Shown here: positions 25,834 to 34,451 of the stretch, one piece after another
Numbering within the stretch: the stretch's first letter is position 1
Layout of the letters: the number at the start of each line of letters is the position of its first letter
NCBI GenBank assembly: GCA_016787575.1
Contig: JAEUUO010000007.1
Span: 351,165-415,164 of the forward strand
Direction of reading: 5' to 3'
Source of the DNA: Saprospiraceae bacterium
Lineage (GTDB): Bacteria > Bacteroidota > Bacteroidia > Chitinophagales > Saprospiraceae
Length of the DNA stretch: 64,000 nucleotides
Translations under genes and position numbers: made by a program
Notes under the pieces: model-generated
What the model saw: the letters and a program-made list of their open reading frames with translations, nothing else
The model's database searches: none
What the model was told of the DNA's origin: nothing

Positions 25834-28122
25834 ATGAAATTCAGCTGCCTCTTCCTGATCTTATTAACTATCAAGCTTGGTTCACAATCTTTGTACGATC
25901 CTGATCAGCTTCAGGAAATAAAAATTTACTTCCCTTATGCCAATTGGGATCAAAAATTGGATTCGTTACGAGCTGCCGATTCTGATGCACGCTTGCTTGC
26001 TACCAGCGTAATTCTTAATGGAATTTCCTTTGACAGTGTAGGTATTCGTTATAAAGGCAATAGCAGTTACAATCCGAGCCGGCCCAAAAATCCGTTCAAT
26101 ATAAAATTAGATTACATCGTTTCTGATCAAAAATATGAGGGCTACAATACCTTAAAACTTTCCAGCGGATTTATGGATCCCAGTTTTTTACGGGAAGTAT
26201 TAGGCTATCAAATTGCACGACAATACCTTCCAGCTCCAAAAGCAAATTTTATCAATGTATATGTAAATGATGTTCTGCTAGGCTTATATACCAATGTGGA
26301 AGATGTGGACAATGTTTTTTTATCCAATCATTTTTATTCAACGGATGGTGCCTTCTTTCAATGTGATCGGACCGACAAACAAGTGCAATTGCCTACCAGC
26401 TGTCCACCGGGAATGACCGGCTCTGCTTTAAAATTTGTTACAACAGATTCTGCCTGCTATTACAACAGTTACGAACAAGAATCTTCTGCAGGCTGGAAAG
26501 AATTTATTTCGATGATGCAGGTCTTGGGACAGACTCCTTCCAATATTGAATCCACATTGGATGTAGATCGGGCACTTTGGATGCTGGCTTTAAATAATTT
26601 TTATGTAAATCTGGATAGTTATTCTGGGTCTGGACATAATTACCTGATGTACCAAAACGACCTCGGTCGATTCTATACCATCCCCTGGGATTTCAATGAA
26701 TTTTATGGAGCCTTTACGAATGCAGGCACCGGGGCTTCACTAAATTTGATGCAAATGCAGCAATTAGATCCTTTGCTTCATCTAACAAATCCAGAAAGAC
26801 CCTTGATTTCCAAATTGTTTTCCATCCCAAAATATAAAAGACGTTACCTCGCTCATCTGAACACCATTCTCGAAGAAGCCAAATCAAGCAATGGATATGA
26901 ATCTGATGGAATGAAATATCAAAATTTAATCAGCTCGTCTGTAACTAATGATAAAAATAAATTTTTCAACGATGCTGCATTTCGCAGCAATTTATATTCC
27001 GATTACACTGCTGGCACAGGCATGGCTAAAACCTATCCGGGTTTAATTTCATTGACCAATGCACGAATCAATTTTTTAAATTCACATGTTGCTTTAAATG
27101 TTGTTAAACCAATTATTTCTGAAATTTCACACAGTCCGACTGTACTTGCTTTAAATTCAACAGTAAGCATTTCAGCAAGAATCTTAAACCGAACTGCGGC
27201 CTCACTTTTTTACCGTTTTGATAAAGCAGAGAAGTTTATTGAACTTCCAATGTACGATGATGGTTTGCACGCTGATGGCGCTGCAGGAGACGGCATTTAT
27301 GCTGCCTCAGCTGCTATTGGAAACCATTTGAATTTTCAATATTATTTATACGCCGAAAATGAATTCATCGCAAGCGTCTCTCCCGTTCGGGCAGAATATG
27401 AATTTTATAATTTGAAGGTTGATGTAAAAAGTATTCAATCAGGTGCATTGCGTTTAAATGAATTAATGCCTTCAAATACCGATTTTGTAGCGGATGAATC
27501 CGGTGATTATGAAGATTGGTTCGAATTGTACAATACCACTGATTCTGAAATAAAATGCTTGGGCTTGTATGTTTCAGACAATACTGCTAATAAATTAAAA
27601 TGGGCATTTCCGGATACTACCATTCCTCCAAAATCTTACCTCATTGTCTGGGCTGATGAAGATGGAAAAGATCCTGGATTGCATGCAAATTTTAAACTGT
27701 CAAAATCAGGAGAATCTTTGATGATTTATAATTCAGACAGTAGTTTAGTCGATTCCATCCGCTTTCCTGAAATACAAGATAATCATTCGTTTGCATTCTG
27801 TCCAACCAACTGGATTACAACAAGCCTTCCTAGTTTTAATAAAGAAAACAGTTGTATAGTTTCAAACAATAATTTAAATCAAAAGTCTTATACGATTTAC
27901 CCCAATCCATTTAATGAATCAATGGTTATAAAAATACCCGATGATCAAATAGGTACATTCCAATTAATTAATTCACTTGGACAAATTGTAGTGAATTTTA
28001 ATAAAGCCTTACAGGTAAATGGTGAATACAAAATTTCAACGCAATCAATTCCACCAGGAATTTATAATTTAAATATCAGAATTGGGAATCAGAAGTTTGT
28101 TGAAAAAATTATCAAACAATAA
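25834..28122 (+). CDS. Secreted CotH-like kinase with lamin-tail domain and T9SS type A tail
   Basis: CotH proteins are atypical secreted protein kinases; here T9SS would deliver it to the cell surface or medium. The CotH domain spans about residues 25-400, with GIRYKGNSSYNP, FINVYVNDVLLGLYTNVEDV, LDSYSGSGHNYLMYQ and the active-site-like FYTIPWDFNEFYG. A beta-sandwich follows, then a lamin-tail domain (about 540-650: LRLNELMPSNTDF, DWFELYNT, LIVWADEDG). A Por sorting domain starts near YTIYPNPFNE. A paralogue with the same architecture is encoded at 51578-53842. Substrate unknown. Confidence 0.9.
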   Translation: MKFSCLFLILLTIKLGSQSLYDPDQLQEIKIYFPYANWDQKLDSLRAADSDARLLATSVILNGISFDSVGIRYKGNSSYNPSRPKNPFNIKLDYIVSDQKYEGYNTLKLSSGFMDPSFLREVLGYQIARQYLPAPKANFINVYVNDVLLGLYTNVEDVDNVFLSNHFYSTDGAFFQCDRTDKQVQLPTSCPPGMTGSALKFVTTDSACYYNSYEQESSAGWKEFISMMQVLGQTPSNIESTLDVDRALWMLALNNFYVNLDSYSGSGHNYLMYQNDLGRFYTIPWDFNEFYGAFTNAGTGASLNLMQMQQLDPLLHLTNPERPLISKLFSIPKYKRRYLAHLNTILEEAKSSNGYESDGMKYQNLISSSVTNDKNKFFNDAAFRSNLYSDYTAGTGMAKTYPGLISLTNARINFLNSHVALNVVKPIISEISHSPTVLALNSTVSISARILNRTAASLFYRFDKAEKFIELPMYDDGLHADGAAGDGIYAASAAIGNHLNFQYYLYAENEFIASVSPVRAEYEFYNLKVDVKSIQSGALRLNELMPSNTDFVADESGDYEDWFELYNTTDSEIKCLGLYVSDNTANKLKWAFPDTTIPPKSYLIVWADEDGKDPGLHANFKLSKSGESLMIYNSDSSLVDSIRFPEIQDNHSFAFCPTNWITTSLPSFNKENSCIVSNNNLNQKSYTIYPNPFNESMVIKIPDDQIGTFQLINSLGQIVVNFNKALQVNGEYKISTQSIPPGIYNLNIRIGNQKFVEKIIKQ

Positions 28123-28156
28123 AATCACGATTACTGCGAATAAATTCGTGAATGGA

Positions 28157-28186
28157 GACTGTTGGACTGTTGGACTTTTAGACTAT
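28157..28186 (+). repeat. Short gactnttngact repeat
   Basis: Four decaying copies of gactgttg/gacttttag lead into the 77-bp tandem repeat. A similar run occurs at 20866-20890. Confidence 0.5.
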
Positions 28187-28398
28187 AGACTCTTCCTCAC
28201 ATTGCTGCATTCCAGGATTGAACCATAGCTAGATTTCCTATAGACTACAGACTTCCCTTCTAAAGACTCTTCCTCACATTGCTGCATTCCAGGATTGATC
28301 CATAGAAACATTTCCTATAGACAACAGACTTCCTTTCTATAGACTCTTCCTCACATTGTAGCATTCCAGGATTGTAAAATTGCAAGATTTCCTATAGC
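28187..28398 (+). repeat. Tandem 77-bp repeat, 2.8 copies
   Basis: Copies begin at 28187, 28264 and 28341 with agactcttcctcacattg and each contains gcattccaggattg and atttcctatag. The third copy ends within the stop codon region of the ROK kinase gene. It fills the 269-base gap. Confidence 0.85.
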
Positions 28399-29294
28399 AA
28401 TGCCGCACCAATCACCCCAGCACTATCACCTAGTTTGGGTTTTACAAAAAGTGTTTTGAGTTCGTAGTTGAAAATATATTTACGAACTTCTTCTCTTCCT
28501 TGATTGTAAAGTATATCTAAATTTCCCAATCCGCCACCAAATACAATTATTTCCGGATCAATGATATTAATTACTACTGCAACAGCTTTTCCAAAATAAT
28601 AAATAAATCGTTGCATGGTTTCAATTGCAAATGATTCACCTTGTTGGTATCGGTTATAAATTTCTGCCATTTTAATTTTTTGGCCGCTCAGCTTTGCATA
28701 GTATTTTTCACATGCCGGACCAGAAATAAATGTTTCAACACATCCTTTTTTTCCGCAATAACACAAGTCTCCTGTTTCATCCAACACATTATGTCCCCAC
28801 TCACCACCGATACCATGTTTACCATGTATTACTTTTCCATTTACAACAATACCGCTTCCTACTCCTGTACCCATGATAACTCCAAAAACAACTTCAGGAT
28901 TTTTAACATAATCAGGAACCGCTCCTAATTGGGCTTCTGCCATTGCAAAACAATTGGCATCGTTGGCCATTTTAACCTGGATGCCCAATAAATTTTCAAG
29001 ATCTTCCTTCATCGGCCTGCCAATCAATCCCAGGGTATTGCTGTTTTTAATGAGATGCGTTTCTTTGTCAACAATACCTGGCGTACCAATACCAAGAAAA
29101 GATGGATACGCATTTGTTTTTTCACCGATTTGATCGATCAGTTTTTTAATTTGTGATAAAATGTGATCGTAACCCTGATCTGCTTCAGTAGGAACACGCA
29201 TTCTTTCCACAACTTTCAAATCTGGAGTACTATAAATAGCTACACCTTCAATTTTTGTTCCGCCTAAATCAATTCCCCAAAGTAAATCTGACAT
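28392..29294 (-). CDS. ROK family sugar kinase
   Basis: Probable glucokinase or N-acetyl-hexosamine kinase acting in the cytoplasm. The N-terminal ATP-binding motif is GIDLGGTKIEGV. The sugar-binding GIGTPGIVD and NDANCFAMAE, phosphate motif GTGVGSGIV, and the ROK zinc site with GEWGHN His followed by CYCGKKGCVETFISG are all present. Exact sugar cannot be read from sequence. It starts 3 bases after the stop of the lipid kinase gene upstream, so the two are an operon. The stop codon TAG overlaps the end of the intergenic 77-bp repeat. Confidence 0.92.
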   Translation of the reverse strand: MSDLLWGIDLGGTKIEGVAIYSTPDLKVVERMRVPTEADQGYDHILSQIKKLIDQIGEKTNAYPSFLGIGTPGIVDKETHLIKNSNTLGLIGRPMKEDLENLLGIQVKMANDANCFAMAEAQLGAVPDYVKNPEVVFGVIMGTGVGSGIVVNGKVIHGKHGIGGEWGHNVLDETGDLCYCGKKGCVETFISGPACEKYYAKLSGQKIKMAEIYNRYQQGESFAIETMQRFIYYFGKAVAVVINIIDPEIIVFGGGLGNLDILYNQGREEVRKYIFNYELKTLFVKPKLGDSAGVIGAALL

Positions 29295-29297
29295 GAT

Positions 29298-30164
29298 TTA
29301 TAAAATTACTCTTAATACCGATGGGAGCATTTTTATTTCAAGCTCCGAAACCAATCCGCGGTGTTCACCATCAATATGATGCTCTTGTGCAACCGGCAAT
29401 ATGACATTTAATTCACTGGCACGTATAAAATGGCTTAAACTGGATTTCAAAATATTTCTGCTAAAAACCATGTAAATCAATCCCGGAATTTGCCAGGATT
29501 TTGGCTTGGTCATTATTAAAACATCCATAATTCCATCACTTACAGAAGCCAATGGGGAAACGATGGCATTGTTTCCCAACTGAGAGGAATTGGCTATTTC
29601 GATGGACCAAACATTTTTAAATAATTTTCCATTGAGTTGGATATCAAAGCAATTGCTTTCTTTATGAAGCCTTAAAGCCAATTTAAAATAAGTCGTAAAG
29701 CCACGTTTCCCTTTGTTTCCAAAATATCGGCTAATCAAACCACTAAATCCAATTCCACAGGTATTGCAGCAATAACGGTTGTCAACTTTTATCAAATCAA
29801 TGTGCTTTGGTTTACCTGTAGTTAATTTCGCAAGTGCTTTTGCAGGATTCGTAGGAATCTTTAAATGGCGCGCCAATCCATTTCCCGATCCTATTGGAAT
29901 GATCCCTAGCATCAGGCCAAATTTATAAACCATTTTAGCAAGTTCACTTACTGTACCATCTCCCCCAACAGCAACTACACAAACATTTGTGTCATTGGCA
30001 TATTTGCGTATAATTTCATCGCTATGAGCAGGACTTACCGATTCAACTATTACAAATAAATCAGCATTCAAATGTTTTTCAATCATCTCTTCCCAATCAT
30101 AGGATCGCTGGGCTCCTGATTTAGGATTTATTATAAACAGGAATTTTCTTGGACCGGATTGCAT
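29298..30164 (-). CDS. Diacylglycerol/lipid kinase (YegS/DgkB family)
   Basis: Cytoplasmic or membrane-associated lipid kinase with the DAGK catalytic fold. N-terminal FIINPKSGAQRS, nucleotide-binding VAVGGDGTVSELAKMV and GIIPIGSGNGLARHL match the family. The C-terminal half contains PLASVSDGIMDVLIM and IDGEHRG-type HIDGEHRGL. Length 288 aa is typical. A TAATTTTG element ends only 7 bases before the ATG. First gene of a two-gene operon with the ROK kinase. Confidence 0.92.
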   Translation of the reverse strand: MQSGPRKFLFIINPKSGAQRSYDWEEMIEKHLNADLFVIVESVSPAHSDEIIRKYANDTNVCVVAVGGDGTVSELAKMVYKFGLMLGIIPIGSGNGLARHLKIPTNPAKALAKLTTGKPKHIDLIKVDNRYCCNTCGIGFSGLISRYFGNKGKRGFTTYFKLALRLHKESNCFDIQLNGKLFKNVWSIEIANSSQLGNNAIVSPLASVSDGIMDVLIMTKPKSWQIPGLIYMVFSRNILKSSLSHFIRASELNVILPVAQEHHIDGEHRGLVSELEIKMLPSVLRVIL

Positions 30165-30171
30165 GAAGCGT

Positions 30172-30179
30172 CAAAATTA
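30172..30179 (-). promoter_or_regulatory. Candidate -7 element of the lipid kinase-ROK operon
   Basis: TAATTTTG on the minus strand with only 7 bases between it and the ATG, predicting an almost leaderless mRNA. Confidence 0.5.
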
Positions 30180-30210
30180 TCTTAAAAAATCAAAGGGAAA
30201 ACTTTAAATG

Positions 30211-30251
30211 AGAGAGGATAGCCCCTGATTTTTTAAAAATCCTCTCTTTTT
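30211..30251 (+). terminator. Terminator-like hairpin without upstream gene
   Basis: agagaggat / atcctctct 9-bp stem with a 19-base loop followed by ttttctc on the plus strand. It lies in a divergent gap, 47 bases from the lipid kinase start. No rightward gene precedes it for 2 kb, so it may instead be a mobile hairpin or block stray transcription into padR. Confidence 0.5.
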
Positions 30252-30425
30252 CTCATTTGAAACTGTCTAGTGGAATTTGCAATCAACGGAATTCATAAAA
30301 ATAAATATATACTAAAATATTGATTATCAATTTTTTATATAAATGTTTTTAAAAAAGTGAAAAAAATTAGGCATAATTTGGAACTATGTTATGCACAGTA
30401 CTTGTTATAGTATTAATTTTACATC

Positions 30426-30770
30426 ATGAATATTGAAAATGCAATCGCCCAAATGAAAAAAGGAGTCCTGGATTTATGCATTCTTTCTATCATCAGTGAA
30501 GAGGAGGCTTATCCGTCCGATATCATCAATAAATTAAAATCGGCCGATCTGATAGTAGTAGAAGGGACCCTTTACCCAATTTTAAGTAGGTTAAAAAACA
30601 GCGGACTGTTAGAATACCATTGGAAAGAATCGAATGCCGGTCCGCCAAGAAAGTATTTTACAATTACCCATGAGGGCAAACAAGCACTGGCTGTCTTGCT
30701 TCAAAGCTGGCATCAGTTTGTACAAAGCGTAAACCAATCAATTACTAAAATTAAAACTAGCCATGAATAA
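30426..30770 (+). CDS. PadR family transcriptional regulator
   Basis: Winged-helix regulator of the short PadR-s2 type (114 aa). MKKGVLDLCILSIISEEEAYPSDI starts the DNA-binding domain; the wing motif is VVEGTLYPILSRLKNSGLLEY with PPRKYFTITHEGK, both diagnostic. A short C-terminal helix supplies the dimer interface. It overlaps the next gene, a PspC-domain protein, by 8 bases; PadR-PspC pairs are common in Bacteroidota and point to envelope-stress control. Target genes are unknown. Confidence 0.92.
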   Translation: MNIENAIAQMKKGVLDLCILSIISEEEAYPSDIINKLKSADLIVVEGTLYPILSRLKNSGLLEYHWKESNAGPPRKYFTITHEGKQALAVLLQSWHQFVQSVNQSITKIKTSHE

Positions 30771-31392
30771 AATTCATAACATCAATGTAGGCGGATTTCC
30801 CTTTGCAATAAACGAAGATGCCTATTTCAAATTAGATCAATATCTGCTTCAATTGGATCGTCATTTTTCAAAATCAGAAGGACATGCTGAAATTATGGGT
30901 GACATAGAATCCCGCATTGCCGAATTGTTTAAAGAATATATGAAAGGAATGTCAATCGTAACGCTACAACACGTCGAGCAAATGATTCAAGTCATGGGTA
31001 CCCAGGAAAGTTTTGACAGTCAATCCGACTATTCAACAGCTAATGAACCTAATTACGGAGAATACAGTCTTGGCAAACGCTTGTTCCGGGACCCCTATGA
31101 TAAAAAGATTTCCGGGGTTTGTTCGGGCATTGCTCACTACATTGGAATAGACGATCCGGTATGGGTTCGACTGACTTTTGTGTTATTGGGTTTTGCAGGA
31201 TTTGGTATTGTAACATACATTGTATTGATGTTAATTGTGCCAGAGGCTGTAACAGCTGCCGATCGGCTTGCGATGAAAGGAAAACCGATCAATATCCACA
31301 ATATAGCCCATAAGGTTGAAGAAGAAATCGATGATTTAACAGATCGTTTTGACGAGTGGAGGGATAAGTGGCGCAAGAAACGGCGTCGCTAA
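30763..31392 (+). CDS. PspC domain-containing membrane protein
   Basis: N-terminal ~100 residues form the Bacteroidota-specific region (KIHNINVGGFPFAINEDAY, EIMGDIESRIAELFKE). The PspC domain follows (about 110-165: RLFRDPYDKKISGVCSGIAHY, GIDDPVWVRLTFVLL and hydrophobic GIVTYIVLMLIVPEA). A charged coiled C-terminus ends in KWRKKRRR. Probable inner-membrane stress-response component; overlaps padR, so translation is coupled. Confidence 0.9.
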   Translation: MNKIHNINVGGFPFAINEDAYFKLDQYLLQLDRHFSKSEGHAEIMGDIESRIAELFKEYMKGMSIVTLQHVEQMIQVMGTQESFDSQSDYSTANEPNYGEYSLGKRLFRDPYDKKISGVCSGIAHYIGIDDPVWVRLTFVLLGFAGFGIVTYIVLMLIVPEAVTAADRLAMKGKPINIHNIAHKVEEEIDDLTDRFDEWRDKWRKKRRR

Positions 31393-31393
31393 T

Positions 31394-31401
31394 TATCTTT
31401 G
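31394..31401 (+). promoter_or_regulatory. Candidate -7 element of the ALDH-Mla operon
   Basis: TATCTTTG begins two bases after the PspC stop and ends 6 bases before ATG 31408, predicting a leaderless or nearly leaderless transcript. Confidence 0.5.
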
Positions 31402-31407
31402 CTTTCC

Positions 31408-32862
31408 ATGTTGCTTATTGAGAACTTTATTAATGGCTCCTATTGTGCTCCTTTAGATTCCACATATTTGGATAATGTAAATCCAGCCACTGGAATTGTA
31501 ATTTCAAAAATCCCGAGAAGCAATAAAAAAGACATTGATCTTGCAGTCCAATCTGCTCAGGCAGCTTTTCCCAATTGGTCTGCTTCCTCACAGGAAAGCC
31601 GTTTTTTAATTCTCAACAAAATTGCTGAAGGCATTGAATCTCATTTAAATGAATTGGCCTTGGCTGAAACGAATGATACAGGAAAAGCAATCAGCCATTC
31701 CAGGCAAATTGATATACCCAGAGCCGCTTCTAATTTTAGATTTTTTGCAACGGCTGCAATGCAATTTGCTTCTGAATCTCACGACATGCCAAAGCGGGCC
31801 ATCAATTACACCTTAAGGCAACCGATTGGAATTGTTGGATGCATTTCTCCCTGGAATTTACCACTTTACTTGTTTACATGGAAAATTGCACCCGCACTTG
31901 CTACTGGAAATTGTGTCATTGCAAAACCTTCCGAATTGAGTCCTACAACTGCTTTTCTTTTGGGTAAAATTTGTAAAGAAGCTGGATTACCGGATGGGGT
32001 GCTTAATATTATTCAAGGTTACGGTACAGAAGTCGGAGAAGCCATTATTCAGCATCCGGACATCAAAGCAATTTCATTTACCGGTGGAACAAAAACAGGC
32101 AAACACATTGCAACACAGGTGGCTTCCAAGTTTAAAAAACTAAGCCTTGAACTAGGTGGTAAAAATCCATGTTTGGTGTTTGCAGATTGTGATTACGAAC
32201 AAACATTGAAGCAAGTCGTTCGGCTGGCTTTTTCTAACAGCGGACAAATCTGTTTGTGTGGCAGTCGTATTTTGATTGAAGAACGTATTTATGAGCAATT
32301 TAAAAAAGATTTTATTGCAAAAGTTGATAAAATGCTACCATCAGATCCACTTGATCCTGATTGTAAAATGGGGTCTTTGATTTCCAATGAACATCTAAAT
32401 AAAGTTTTAAATTACATTGAACTTGCAAAAGAGGAAGGTGGAAGCATTCTAAGTGGTGGCACTCAAATTAAACTGAGTGGAAGGTGTGAAGGAGGATCCT
32501 TTATTAAACCTTGTGTTATTGAAGGATTGGGACCTGATTGCAGAACCAACATGGAAGAAATTTTTGGCCCTGTCGTAACCCTCCAATCATTTAAAACAGA
32601 TGAACAGGCCCTTGAATTGGCAAATTGCAGTCAATATGGATTGGCTTCCAGCATTTGGACTACAAATTTAAATCGGGCACATCGACTGGCCGAACAAATT
32701 CAAACAGGCATTGTTTGGATTAATTGTTGGTTGTTGCGTGATTTGCGCACTCCATTTGGAGGATTGAACAATTCGGGAGTAGGACGCGAGGGTGGTTATG
32801 AAGCGATGCGTTTTTTCACGGAGCCTAAAAATATTTGCATCAATTACAATTCAAATCTGTAA
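31408..32862 (+). CDS. NAD-dependent aldehyde dehydrogenase, ALDH8/2-aminomuconate semialdehyde type
   Basis: Oxidises an aldehyde to the acid with NAD+. Catalytic Cys282 in SGQICLCGSR and Glu248 in LELGGKNP are present, with the NAD motif FTGGTKTGK. The C-terminal motif IVWINCWLLRDLRTPFGG closely resembles human ALDH8A1 and bacterial 2-aminomuconic/2-hydroxymuconic semialdehyde dehydrogenases, pointing to the kynurenine or catechol meta-cleavage route. No other gene of those pathways is adjacent. ATG 31408 follows the -7 element; an upstream TTG would lie inside that element. Two bases separate it from mlaE. Confidence 0.88.
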   Translation: MLLIENFINGSYCAPLDSTYLDNVNPATGIVISKIPRSNKKDIDLAVQSAQAAFPNWSASSQESRFLILNKIAEGIESHLNELALAETNDTGKAISHSRQIDIPRAASNFRFFATAAMQFASESHDMPKRAINYTLRQPIGIVGCISPWNLPLYLFTWKIAPALATGNCVIAKPSELSPTTAFLLGKICKEAGLPDGVLNIIQGYGTEVGEAIIQHPDIKAISFTGGTKTGKHIATQVASKFKKLSLELGGKNPCLVFADCDYEQTLKQVVRLAFSNSGQICLCGSRILIEERIYEQFKKDFIAKVDKMLPSDPLDPDCKMGSLISNEHLNKVLNYIELAKEEGGSILSGGTQIKLSGRCEGGSFIKPCVIEGLGPDCRTNMEEIFGPVVTLQSFKTDEQALELANCSQYGLASSIWTTNLNRAHRLAEQIQTGIVWINCWLLRDLRTPFGGLNNSGVGREGGYEAMRFFTEPKNICINYNSNL

Positions 32863-32864
32863 TC

Positions 32865-33608
32865 ATGTTTTCAGCGGTTTATCATTTTGGCAGGTACATC
32901 CAGTGGTTGGGACAAGCCTTTCATAAACCTGAACGCTATTCTATGTATTGGAAGGAAACACTCAGGCAAATGAATAGCATTGGAATAGGTTCTGTGGTTA
33001 TTGTTGGTATCATTTCAATTTTTATTGGTGCCGTTACAGCTGTACAATTTGCTTATCAAATGGGTGATTCATTGATTCCCAGATATTATGTAGGGTACAT
33101 TGTTCGTGACATGACCATTATTGAATTGGCTCCAACGTTTTCGTGCATGCTATTGGCCGGAAAGGTAGGATCTAATCTGGCTGCTGAACTGGGAGGCATG
33201 CGCCAAAAAGAACACATTGATGCGATGGAAATTATGGGGGTAAATACTGCTTCGTATTTACTTCAGCCTAAAGTCATCGCAGCCTTAATAGTAATACCAA
33301 TGTTGGTATGCATCGGTGCATTTATCAGTATCATTGGAGGCTATCTTGCAGTGGTACCAACCAATTGGTTTTCACATGCAGAATACATTCGCGGCTTACG
33401 TTCATTTTTTGTGCCATACAATGTGTGGATGATGTTTGTAAAAGCATTCGTCTTTGCATTTATTTTAACGACAGTACCATGCTATCAAGGTTATTTTGTA
33501 AAAGGTGGCAGCATAGAATTGGGAGATGCAAGTACTCGCGCAGTCGTTTATTCCAATATATTGATCTTGCTGTCTGATTATATCATTGCCATGCTGATGA
33601 CCTCATGA
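32865..33608 (+). CDS. MlaE family lipid ABC transporter permease
   Basis: Inner-membrane permease of the Mla/MCE lipid-transport system. About five hydrophobic segments are visible. Conserved features include VTAVQFAYQMG, ELAPTFSCMLLAGKVGSNLAAELGGMR (the MlaE signature region) and MEIMGVNTASYLLQPK. ATG 32865 starts two bases after the dehydrogenase stop; an earlier TTG would overlap it. It overlaps mlaF by four bases (ATGA). 247 aa is normal. No MCE-domain (MlaD) gene follows. Confidence 0.92.
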   Translation: MFSAVYHFGRYIQWLGQAFHKPERYSMYWKETLRQMNSIGIGSVVIVGIISIFIGAVTAVQFAYQMGDSLIPRYYVGYIVRDMTIIELAPTFSCMLLAGKVGSNLAAELGGMRQKEHIDAMEIMGVNTASYLLQPKVIAALIVIPMLVCIGAFISIIGGYLAVVPTNWFSHAEYIRGLRSFFVPYNVWMMFVKAFVFAFILTTVPCYQGYFVKGGSIELGDASTRAVVYSNILILLSDYIIAMLMTS

Positions 33609-34363
33609 TTCGCGCAGAACACATATTTAAAAATTTTGACGATCAAGTCGTACTAAACGATGTGTCCTGTTCATTCGAACAAGGTAAAGCAAACTTGATA
33701 ATCGGTCGTTCAGGAGCCGGTAAAACAGTGTTGTTAAAAATTTTGATTGGCTTAATAAAACCCAGTTCAGGCCAAGTCTTTTATGACAATATTGATTTTT
33801 ACTCATTGAATAAAAAACAAACCCGTGAATTGCGCATGCAAATCGGCATGTTGTTTCAAGGATCTGCATTGTTTGATTCCATGAATGTTGAAGACAACAT
33901 TCGGTTTCCATTGGATATGTTTTCCAATATGACACGGAAAGAAAAAGACAAACGGGTTGATTATTGCCTGGATCGGGTTAATCTCACAGGTAATAATAAA
34001 AAATATCCGTCTGAGTTATCCGGAGGTATGCAAAAAAGAGTTGGAATTGCCCGCGCAATTGTATTAAAACCAAACTATTTGTTTTGTGATGAACCCAATT
34101 CCGGATTGGATCCAAAAACATCCCTTGTCATCGATGAATTAATCTATGCCATTACTAAAGAAGAAAATATAATTACTGTCATCAATACACATGATATGAA
34201 CAGTGTTATGGAAATTGGGGATAATATCATTCTGATTCATGAAGGACAATTGGCTTGGACAGGAACAAAAGATGAAGTATTAAGCAGCGACAATAAAATT
34301 TTACAAGGATTTATTTTTGCTTCGCCTTTTTTACAGCGATTGAAAGCAAAGATGAATGCCTGA
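33605..34363 (+). CDS. MlaF-like lipid ABC transporter ATP-binding protein
   Basis: ATPase partner of the MlaE permease. Walker A GRSGAGKTV, Q-loop MLFQGSALFDSMNV (the MlaF form with GALFDSLTV-type sequence), signature LSGGMQKRVGIARAI, Walker B YLFCDEPNSGLDP and switch His INTHDM. The PNSGLDP sequence is characteristic of MlaF against most other ABC ATPases. Start codon overlaps the end of mlaE, implying coupled translation and a 1:1 complex. The expected MCE substrate-binding subunit must be encoded elsewhere. Confidence 0.93.
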   Translation: MIRAEHIFKNFDDQVVLNDVSCSFEQGKANLIIGRSGAGKTVLLKILIGLIKPSSGQVFYDNIDFYSLNKKQTRELRMQIGMLFQGSALFDSMNVEDNIRFPLDMFSNMTRKEKDKRVDYCLDRVNLTGNNKKYPSELSGGMQKRVGIARAIVLKPNYLFCDEPNSGLDPKTSLVIDELIYAITKEENIITVINTHDMNSVMEIGDNIILIHEGQLAWTGTKDEVLSSDNKILQGFIFASPFLQRLKAKMNA

Positions 34364-34451
34364 GAGGGAAATCATTTACGAATAAGGGAGGATTGTAAAG
34401 GATTGAAGGAATCAAATTATTTGCTATATCTAATATTATAAATCAAACAAA

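Noticed and set aside
30399..30412. TACT-N6-AGTA as a PadR operator
   Set aside because: Arms are only 4 bp in an AT-rich leader and do not match the usual ATGT/ACAT PadR half-sites.
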